Assembly: GCF_907164915.1 (NCBI RefSeq)
Contig: NC_061870.1
Coordinates: 26,945,348 to 27,009,347, forward strand
From: Impatiens glandulifera
Taxonomy: Eukaryota; Streptophyta; Magnoliopsida; Ericales; Balsaminaceae
Direction of reading: 5' to 3'
DNA: 64,000 nucleotides
The notes under the pieces were generated by a model that ran no database searches, was not told the origin of the DNA, and saw only the letters and a list, made by a program, of their open reading frames with translations. Made by a program: the position numbers and the translations under genes. Shown piece after piece: positions 51,791 through 64,000 of this stretch. The stretch's first letter is position 1, and the number at the start of each line of letters is the position of its first letter.

Positions 51791-52027
51791 GTCAGGCTAG
51801 CATGAGTAAGAATCTTTATATAAGAGATGAAATGTATTTATTTTAGAATCGAAGTATAAAAAACAAATACTAGTTCTTCTATACATTATATATATACCTC
51901 CTATTTCTCTAATCATTAGCATAACAAGAGATACAAAAATAATGTATCCTCCTATTTTATTCTCTATATAAACAATAAATAAATAAAACCCTAAATTAAT
52001 AAATAATATGAACTTGGATGAGTGGTT

Positions 52028-55000
52028 TCATGCAGGGCCTTCTAACCGAAGATAGTCATACATGAATCCACTGAAAGGATTGTTGCCTATTGACTGAGTA
52101 AGATAAAAGGCATTTCTACCGGACCAAAGCTTCCATCCGGGTATCTTAAAACTCAACATCCTGTAAAGTCCATGAATCCCGTGTCTCGCTATCGCGTTAT
52201 CTCTCCCAATCATTCTCGTCAAATAATCTGCTTGTGTCAACTTCGGATCATTGATTCGAATCTTCAAAATCAAACCATTACCCAATTAATTAATCAAAAT
52301 TAAATTAACAATTGTCAGTTTTTGTGTTTGTATTGTAATTACCTCCAATCGCGCTAGAGAGGACGCTGCGAGAGCTATACGAAAGTAATAAGTTCCATTC
52401 TTATTGACATTCACAAGATCAAATAAAATTGTCCATGTTGTGGGCACATGTGAATTGTCTGCTTTTCTCCTGCATTATAACATATTTTTAAAACAAGACA
52501 TGATAAGGGTTAATAATATATATTGCTGTTACCTTACCTAGTAACATGAGCATAAAACCAGTCTTTAGAGTAATTACTGGTTCCAACAGTGTAGACGAGA
52601 TCCTTCTCAGGGTATAAGTCACTATAACGTTCCCATAATCCATAATGTCTAAAACTGTAAACAAAATAACATCAATCAAAATTGATCTTATAAAAAAATT
52701 AACCCTCTTAATTTACTTTAATTATATATCTTACTACTCACTTGTCCTTTTGTTGTCCAAAAACAGGGTTGATTCGCTCCGGTCTTGGATCTGGCACGTA
52801 GAACTCAGCCGCGGTTCGATCAGGAACACCAATTTCCCACAAGGTCGGCCCTGCCCGAACCGGCCAATACACAATATCTCCAAGCCCGATCATCCCACCT
52901 ACAAACATTTTTTTAGTTTAGAGCCTCAATATTATATAATTAATTCTTCTTAAACATTTAAGACATAAACATGCCTTGAGTGACATTGACTTGAATTTCG
53001 TAACGATAATCTCCTATGACTCCGGGGACCCATGCGAACAAATTGTAGTTCCCTGGTCGGACATTCTTTATTGAGAATTGGCCATTCGAGTCAGCTTCTG
53101 TCCAGAACTGATATCCCTGTTAAAACAAAATATGTTTTCTTAATTTAAATAAATAGTTAGAACAACAAATGCATTATTATAAGTCAAATTAACCTTATTT
53201 TCTGTCTGCCAGGAAGTAGGTTCCCCTGGTGCAGCCAGACCCACATAAGCATAGCTTCCATTCATGATCCCTTGGCTCATATACCTAAAAATGCCAAGAA
53301 TAAGATGTCTTAAAAAAACAAAAGCAAAACATTGTTTTGAGATTGAATTAATATGGTACCAATCACGGACGAGTAATCGACCCCAAACCACCCCACGCTC
53401 CTTAGAACCGGGAAAACCAGACTCCAACCGCGCGAAATTGTATGGCCAGTTATTACTTTCTTCCATCAACTGATGATGATCATGGATTCATGGTTATAAC
53501 TTATAATTATACAAAATTAAAATAAAAAGTTATGTTTTAATAAAAATTGCATACCCTGTTTTTGGCGTCCTCCCAAAGGGTCCAACCAGGGTTCTTAATG
53601 TCATGCGAAACAGAGTTAAGGTAGATGAAAGTCGGGCCGAAGACCTTCTCCCATGGCTCTCCATCTGCAAACATCATTGACACTTCCCCAGCATAATGCG
53701 AACTAAAAAATACCTACACAAACATTAATAATACAAATAATTAAATTTATTCAATTATTTCAAATAAATAAATAAATTAATTTGATTTACTAACTTCTAA
53801 GCTAGTTGGTCCAACATGAGAGCTAAGCTCTTGCTTGAGTGGCCCGCCCATTTTGTACTCATTGCTTGGCGTTATGACCCAAAAGCCAACAGCCGGGTTT
53901 GAGGATACCCACCCGTGGACCCGGTTATCTTTTATATCACTTGAAAATTGGTATTTGTCATCCACCTAATTAAAAAGAAAAATTATTTAATATGCATTTA
54001 TTGATTAAATAAATAAATAATAACATACCTTGTCTTTAAAAAATGGGTTAGATGGATCGGTGAGAAGAACAGCCTCTTTATAATCAAGAGAAATTCCACG
54101 AATTCGATCTTCTTCAGTTGGCATAATTCCTTGTCTTGTATCCGATACCGCCATGTAACTAAACCTGAATGTCATTATTTAAATCGATACGATTAATTTA
54201 TTAATTAGGAATTAATCAATTAATCGTGATTAAATTTCGTATACTAACAGTTGTATACTAACATTTGTTGGTTAAGTTTGAAAGCAACCCTTGTTTGGTC
54301 AATGCTCATAGATGGCCATCCTTGAAACCTTTCAAATTTTGCATATGTATAAAACCCATCAACTCCTCTCATCATCACATACCTGTAATTAATTAAATTA
54401 ATTAATCATTAGAAATATTAATTATTAATTAGCATATATATTACAAACTAATTAATTAATTTGCTAGCCTTTTGTCAATATTAAGAGGAAGAGTAACGCC
54501 ATTGTCATTAGAAGGATCCCATGTCTTAGTAAAAGAAATCTCTATTTGATTGTCGTCTTGAAACACGATTCTATAACTCGTGCATTCCAGCCTGCATGTG
54601 TCGTACAATGAAATAAGATTAATTAATTACAAATAATTTAAAGATATATATGTCGGTAAACTTACTGATCGTATTGTCTATGTGATGGTCTATTCCAAAC
54701 CATATCCCAGTAACTGTAAAAACAAACAATATTAATTATTAATATCGTCGTGAATTATGACTTTGTTATATATAATCATTACGACGTACCCTCTATTAGA
54801 GTCGGAGTTATTATTATCATGCAGTAAATTGGAAATGTCATGATACTGAATTCCAATGACTCTTCCACCCGGAGTAGTTAATGTCACTTTAACGTTGCCA
54901 TTGTCTAATACAATCTACATATATTCAATATATTAATTGATTTAATTTGTATGAAATAATATTTGTAAAGATAGATAAAGAGATTTGATTAATTACTTAC

Positions 55001-55262
55001 GTAATTATTGCCGATGTTGTGATAGCTTAGTGAAGGGTTCCGTGATTCTTTTTCTTCTTGATCATTTGTAATATTTTGACGGCTGGATAGATTCCTGGCT
55101 TGATTTATGAGTTAGATAAGATCGAGAAACTGTAAATCGAAAGAGGGAGATCGAAGAAGGAAATAGGTACCTCGATTGGGCGGGCAAGAAGAAACGAGAC
55201 ATAATAAGAACGAAACCAATTATAAAGATACATAATCTTTGTTCTCTCTTCATCTTCTCCAT
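52028..55262 (-). CDS. Rhamnogalacturonate lyase, copy 2 (PL4 family)
   Basis: A tandem duplicate of 21151-24466 in the same orientation with the same sixteen-exon layout. Start ATG at 55262, stop TGA at 52028-52030; the three 3'-most exons (52538-52654, 52343-52469 and 52028-52261) have exactly the copy 1 lengths. The predicted product is about 681 aa. The N-terminus CIFIIGFVLIMSRFFLPA is a signal peptide or anchor, and the C-terminus ends YDYLRLEGPA. Differences are mostly conservative (for example VTQG for VTPG before the fn3-like domain exon junction). All exons read open. Both GC-donor introns are kept. The donor after the exon ending KLNQQ lies in a small local duplication (GTTAGTATAC twice, 54235-54265), giving a second possible donor. 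Confidence 0.9.
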
Positions 55263-55415
55263 CTACCAAAAGTAGATATTATTGGTGATAGTAATATTCA
55301 TAAATGAGTTGGCTCTATATATATAATAATAATAATGGGACTAGTGGAAAAAGAGCGGTCCAAATAGGAATTTTAAGTGCTACAAATTAAGTAAATACAT
55401 AAAAGAAACAATTGC

Positions 55416-55709
55416 ATTAATCGAAGTTTCTAATTAGTCAATTAAGCACAAGAAAATAGTATACATGATGCTGGTGTTACTTGTTAGGCTAACGACTTGT
55501 TTAGGTCGTTTGCCCAAATTCTCTCTTTGTCCGTATATATGTTATTTTTCCATATTTGAATAATCCATTATAAACAGTACTGGTCATATTAACACACGTT
55601 GAATTTATCTTTTTCAAAAAGGTAACACCGCGTATACGTTGAATATTTATCGTGAATACAAGCCCTTGTTAATTTGGCACTACATTAATTTATCCCTTTT
55701 ATATTAATT
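55416..55709 (-). repeat. Upstream region of lyase copy 2 (pair of 51503-51790)
   Basis: Continuous with the copy 2 promoter; see the partner at 51503-51790. It differs by a few small indels. Confidence 0.8.
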
Positions 55710-57800
55710 CAAATACATTCGACGTCAAGGATTTTTATGTTTGTATGATATGAATAGTTTATTTTTAAACTTTATGGACATACCTTTACATTAAACTATT
55801 AATGTCTACTATATAATATCTCATAACTTTCTTTTTTTAATGGTTTCTTTTTTAATTTTTCAACTTTATTTGAGACTTGAATTTAAGTTATTTATATTAA
55901 ATTGATCAAGATTAAGTTTTGAATTTTGACATAAGAGACTTGAATTATCATAATTTTAGTTATTTAAAACTTTCTTTTAAATGGATGATTCTTATACGTG
56001 ATATTTTCTTTCGTTTTTTAATTAATTTATCACGTTTATAAATTAAATAATATTTAGATAAGAAAACAAAGAAAAACTTATTTCTCTATAAATGGTGTAG
56101 GTTTGGGGAATGTGATAATGTGGTATGATGGCAATTGGGTAGAAACTCTTCTTCATTTTATTTTTTAATATGAATATTTTTTAATTTATAGATATGACAA
56201 ATTAATTAAAAGAATAAGGTGACAAGTCAAGAAAAATGATGTATAGTTCGTTTGGAATAAAATCTTAAATGATTAAATTTATGATAAATTAAGGCATATA
56301 CGATACAATTTAACGTTAACACATATTGTAAGAACAGTGTCGGCCCTGAGATTTGGGCTGCCCCAGTCAACTGAAAGATTTACGTACTTATCTTCCACCA
56401 CTAAGGTACAACACTTTTTGTTTAAAATTATAACAAATTTAATAAAATATCTTACTAATTTAATAATTGGGTTGCTCTGGGAGTAGGCTGTCCTAGCCCA
56501 AGGACTTACCCAGAGCCGGCCCTGGGTAAGAATAATTAAGTTCTATTAAATGGCAAAACATAACAAAAAAAATGAAATCATATAAAGAATCGTATAAATA
56601 CCTTTATTGTATTCAAGAAGCTATGTATTTGAATTTCTCATATGAAGGAGCTTCAATTTTTCAGATGACATTCTATTTGTCAAAGTAGCAATTTTAAGTA
56701 ATTGTAGAAAGAAAATGGATCAACAACTTCACCAAAATGTTGATCTAAAATTCAATTTTATGTGGGAATTTAATTTGTATTATGTTAGTGATTTTTATTA
56801 TGTGTTGTTATTAACATAAGAAGTTAACATAATATTAATTAATGCATAAGCTTACTTCCTCTTTTTAAGGACCTCCAAATATATTACTTAGCAAAATAAA
56901 TAAATAAAAGAGTCTCAAATCTCAATAGTACTGTTATATAATTTAATTAACATTTTTCTTGAAAAAAAACATTAAAAACAATTGAAATTTATGTGCGACT
57001 AAATATGACCTTGATAAAAAACTTATTTTGACTTTGCAAACAGTTATGAAAGAAAGAATGAGCTTTTATTTGACCACAAAAGTTAGGCAAAAGACCAGAA
57101 AATTATTGTATTTTACCAGCATGCATATGCTTACAAATAAACTTATTTGTACAAATTAAAGAAAGTTCAATGTGTTTTTTTATCAATTGTTAAATAAATC
57201 TAGCAGACAAAAATTGGTGATATGAAGATGAACTACAAATAAGTGATTAAATAGGTGAAATAAAAATATATTTTTGTAAATAAAATATAAAATATATTTT
57301 AATTAATAAAGTTTAAAAGAAAAGATGTTGAATTATTATTTGTATAATCAAATCTGAAGAAGGTCTAAAAGTTCCATCATGCATGTTAGTTGGTTCTCCT
57401 GATTTATTATGGTTCTATTTGAAACTAATTAATGGAGTTGGATTTGAAAAAAAAATATTTTACTTACAAATTATATATTATTTTTAATAATTTATTGAGT
57501 TATTAATTTAAATGAAACAATGTTTTGATTTTTTTTTTAATTTAATTATGTATATATTAATAAAATTAAAAACATTAATGTTCCACCTCCAACTTTAATT
57601 GTTTTCAAATGCCATTATTTTTCTTTCATCCTTTATATCTCTTTTGTTTTTAATGTTTTTCTTTAATTTTTTTTTGACATAACTAAAAATAACAAATTTT
57701 GATAATATTAAAAAATATTTATTTTAATGGGGAGGAAATATATATATATATACATTAATGATTGATTATATAAAACCCCATAATATGCATTTAGTCATCT
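55710..57800. other. Intergenic region between lyase copy 2 and GGPP synthase, one MITE, no gene
   Basis: Moderately AT-rich. Apart from the MITE at 56335-56524 I see no coding frame, RNA gene or further clear repeat. Confidence 0.6.
56335..56524. mobile_element. hAT-like MITE
   Basis: The 190-bp element starts CAGTGTCGGCCCTGAG and ends, in reverse complement, CAGGGCCGGCTCTGGG. Flanking 8-mers TGTAAGAA (56327-56334) and GGTAAGAA (56525-56532) agree at 7 of 8, as expected for the hAT 8-bp duplication. Confidence 0.75.
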
Positions 57801-57807
57801 AATTAAG

Positions 57808-60907
<3,100 letters not shown>

Positions 60908-63067
60908 ATGGCAATAACTGCTGCAACCAGTGTCTCTAACAGTTCCTTGGTTACTGAGAGTACACAGATGAGTAAATTAGGAGGTGGAGATCATAACCGT
61001 GCATTTGCTAAGTCACCACGACATATAAACTTTCAAGGCTCATTCCATGATGGTGATCAGCTAGGAAGAAGAAGAAGAAGACAAAGCAGTGGACACTCAT
61101 TCTTAAAGTTTTCTAAAACCACCTTATGGCATGTATGTGGGAAGCCTAGGATTTCGTTCTTTTCACGATTGCCAACTATAATATGTCGCCAGAACACCAC
61201 CGAAAAACAAGAATGTACAAGAAGTTATAGCGATTCAAATCCAGACTCGAAAAGGTTTAGCATCATTCTATTATAAAATCAAACCTATATATTATCAAGT
61301 TCACACTAATCCTTATTCAATGTTATATAGAGCACAAGATTCCGATGTCTTTAGATTAGAAGATGCATGCCAATTTATCTACAATGACGCCAAGTTTGTA
61401 AACGAAAGGGCTCGGAGTGATATTTTCTTGCTTTCTCGGTATTTTTCAGTACCCTTTTCGATATGCAGAGTACTCTTTTTGTGGAAGTTTGCTGTAAATC
61501 ATTCTTTATCAGGAGTATAATGAGTATGGATGAACGGGCGCGTCAAGATGTTGCCATAATTGGGTCAGGGTTTCTCAAGCTCGACGGTATTTTGACTATC
61601 TTAATATTAATTACATGTTTGAAATGAAAACATTGGTGATTGTGTTGTTGCATTGTTTGTTAGCTCGTGCGAGAAAGGATACTGAGAAAATCGACACCAA
61701 TGTGAAGAGAAAAGCTGAATTTCTTCATCATATCGCGATGGTATGTATGTATTATCAATATACTCTTGATCTTTTCTCTCTTCCTCATTGGATCAAAACC
61801 GCATGGACAGATCTTGAAAGAGAAAGCAGAGTCCAGATTGAAGAAAGCTGCTGACAAACACTGGAGTGATGGAGCATTGGAGGTTCTTCATTATCTACTC
61901 ATTAATTGCTGATTATATATATAGTTAGTTAGTTAGTTCACCTGAGAATTGAAATCACTACAGGCTGACTTGAGACGAGCAGACTTCTTTGCCAAACAAC
62001 GTGCTTTGGAAGATGCACTGACAGCATTAGAGGTAAGTTTCGATTATTCTAGTTATCAAGGATTTATGAGCACAAAGAAAAAACATGATTATTCTTGTAC
62101 ATGTTACAGTTTGTGAAGAACATCCATGATATGATGGTGACAGAGATGTACAAGTTGTAAGTCACCTTTCTTACTCGTTGTTTATAATATGGTTGCTTAA
62201 CTGAATCCAATTTCCAGGAAAAGGGATTCATCTTCATCATCATCAGAGAGCATTCAAGGACATATAACTATTGAAAAGAATGGAAAAACACACGATTTCT
62301 TTCCTGGAGAAGTTTCATCTGATCGGATAAGTGCTATTCAGGTCTTCTTATGTTCTATTATGTCTTGAATGAATGATAAGAACATAATAATCAAAGGAAG
62401 GATTTTTTTTGGGTGGATTGGCAGGAAGCTTACTTGAGCATGGCATCTGCCTTTTATGAAGCTGATGGAATTGACTACACTGATCCAGAAGAGGTAAATT
62501 CGCAGAATATATATATATAGTTCGCTTTGGAAACAGAAAACCCCGAGAATCTCTATTTACCCTTATCTTGAAACAGCTTGAATTACTAGTTGCAACACTG
62601 ATTGATCTGGACGCCATGGATGGAAAGAGCAGTGTGTCTCTACTGGCTGAATGTTCAAGCTCTCCTGATGTAAATACCAGGTAATAAGAACCATCTATAA
62701 AAACCGCCCAAAGAATAAAAGTGAACTGATATTTGTATATTTTTTCCTGCAGAAAGGCGTTGGCTAATGCTTTGGCAACAGCACCCTCTATGTGGACTCT
62801 TGGAAACGCTGGCATGGGAGCATTGCAGGTATTCTTATTAGGGTGTCTTTTTTACGTTCACTTGATAATAAAGTGCGATGAGTAAGAGTTGACAGGTTTG
62901 TGCAGAGATTAGCTGAAGATAGCAATCCATCGATTGCTGGAGCAGCGTCGAGAGCAATTAGTGAATTGGAGAAACAATGGGAAATAGAAGAGGGTGATAG
63001 CTGGAGGTTCATGATGAACCAGGAGGAGCTGGGAAAGGACTTAGATAGTGACCAAGAACGAACATGA
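60908..63067 (+). CDS. Plastid senescence-associated (AAF/SPA15-like) protein
   Basis: Twelve exons: 60908-61254, 61331-61438, 61513-61586, 61664-61740, 61811-61882, 61974-62032, 62110-62156, 62218-62341, 62425-62493, 62577-62680, 62752-62828 and 62906-63067 (1320 nt, 439 aa). The Ser/Arg-rich N-terminus looks like a plastid transit peptide. The middle is charged and helical: DARARKDTEKID-like phrases, then KAADKHWSDGALEADLRRAD, then EFVKNIHDMM, probably coiled coil. It resembles, from memory, the plant A-fifteen/SPA15 family (AAF in Arabidopsis), linked to leaf senescence; the molecular role is unclear. No catalytic motif is seen. The name is less certain than the gene model, whose splice sites all join in frame. 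Confidence 0.72.
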
Positions 63068-63537
63068 TCCGCTGGCTATATTCGGAAACTTTGTAGATAG
63101 CAGAAAAGCTTGCCCTATATAATTGACTATACTACCAGTGAAAAAATAAGCTCCACTAATCATACAAGTAATTAAAATGAATGTAACTTTTGCTTCTTTT
63201 CTTTTTAATCTCAGTAATGAATTGGTTTTCATCCTAATCTAGTGTTTTCTTGCTAATATGTATGGTCCAAGTAAAATATGCATTATTTTTACCTTAATTG
63301 TCTGTTCATTGGCCCATTTGAAAACAGAATGTTTATTTAGATTAATGAAAATTCTAAAACTTAACTTTAACTAGTGCAAACCTAGAAAATCTCAACAAAC
63401 TATCAGGTAAATTTCTCATTCTATATTACTATTAGCTTTCAGAATTTGATGGTAAAAAGTCATGAAACATTGTTTTTATTCCAACAAAACACTGACTATT
63501 TCACATACATCAAACCAACCATGGCGTAGAATTGAGC
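63068..63537. other. Spacer between convergent genes, no gene
   Basis: 3' flanks of the AAF-like gene and of the RAD4 gene, which converge. No separate feature seen. Confidence 0.6.
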
Positions 63538-64000
63538 TCACAACTCCTCCACTTGAATAGAAAACCCACAGTAACATCGCTTTGTTCGCATCCAACTCGT
63601 CTCATCATCCAACTCCTCATCTAAAACAAAGGCATGCTCATGTTCGTGCTCCTCTCCCATTTTCGCTAACAAATCACCTGTATTCGACTCCATCTGCCTG
63701 ATTTGCTTGTCCTTGCATCCACCGTCATCGAAAACTTCGGGCTTTTTTGCAGAGATGTGTGTAGAGGTAGTATTATTATTATTGTTATTTCCATAGCGAT
63801 TGTTGAGCTTTTGACGCGTTATGATGGATGAAAGAAGCTGATACCATCTAGAAGCAGCTTGAGCTTCGTTCCTCTTCTTTTCTTCCAGCATTCTTCTTTC
63901 TTCTTGTTCTGCATATGCCTGAACAAAAGATCCACCTCATGAATCAGTCTTTCCTAAAAGGAAAAAGGGTTTAATTTTATGCGTACCTCCAAGATTACTT
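63538..64000 (-). CDS. RAD4: DNA repair protein RAD4/XPC, C-terminal exons, cut by window end
   Basis: Two 3' exons are visible, 63987 to beyond 64000 and 63538-63918. Across the junction the reading is VILE/AYAEQEERR, followed by ASRWYQLLSSIITRQKLNNRY, then a low-complexity Asn/Thr patch, an acidic stretch and the end CYCGFSIQVEEL. This is the C-terminal extension of plant RAD4, after its three beta-hairpin DNA-binding domains. RAD4/XPC recognises helix-distorting lesions and starts global nucleotide excision repair. The Asn run (GNNNNNNTT) comes from an ATT/ATT-type microsatellite at 63767-63789. The transglutaminase-like core lies outside the window. Confidence 0.9.

Overview
The window is nuclear DNA from a flowering plant, very probably a eudicot. 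Genes have many short introns with GT-AG (a few GC-AG) borders and very AT-rich intergenic DNA. Proteins are plant-type: a plastid DXS with transit peptide, plant PL4 rhamnogalacturonate lyases, a GT47 exostosin, a plastid GGPP synthase and a plant RAD4 C-terminus. Transposable elements fill much of the rest. I cannot name the species.

Layout. 1-447: 5' part of one DXS gene (minus), cut by the window start. 0.5-13.5 kb: gene-poor AT-rich DNA with MITEs, tandem repeats and a small Mutator-type element. 13.6-16.9 kb: complete nine-exon DXS, a tandem duplicate of the first. 19.1-21.0 kb: GT47 exostosin. 21.2-24.5 kb: rhamnogalacturonate lyase copy 1. 24.6-51.5 kb: about 27 kb of nested repeats, holding a long-inverted-repeat element broken by a Tourist MITE and a very young LINE, then a 12.1-kb Mutator-like element (MULE), then AT microsatellite DNA. 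52.0-55.3 kb: rhamnogalacturonate lyase copy 2. 57.8-59.6 kb: GGPP synthase. 60.9-63.1 kb: plastid senescence-associated-like gene. 63.5-64.0 kb: 3' end of a RAD4/XPC gene.

How it fits together. DXS (first step of the plastid MEP pathway) and GGPP synthase (C20 precursor) lie in one window. The lyase pair and the exostosin both concern cell-wall polysaccharides. The two lyases are tandem duplicates. Upstream sequence that is continuous at copy 2 is split at copy 1 between 24642 and 51503, so the whole repeat block entered one compact tandem pair after the duplication.

The most remarkable object is the MULE (35321-47446). It has about 390-bp terminal inverted repeats, a 9-bp target duplication, a MULE transposase gene with one frameshift, and an intron-containing tandem-BRCT fragment of BRCA1/BARD1 type. 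It also carries a DUF1985-Ulp1 protease gene whose two domains are joined by an array of tandemly duplicated, phase-0 mini-exons separated by introns of almost constant length (87-88 nt).
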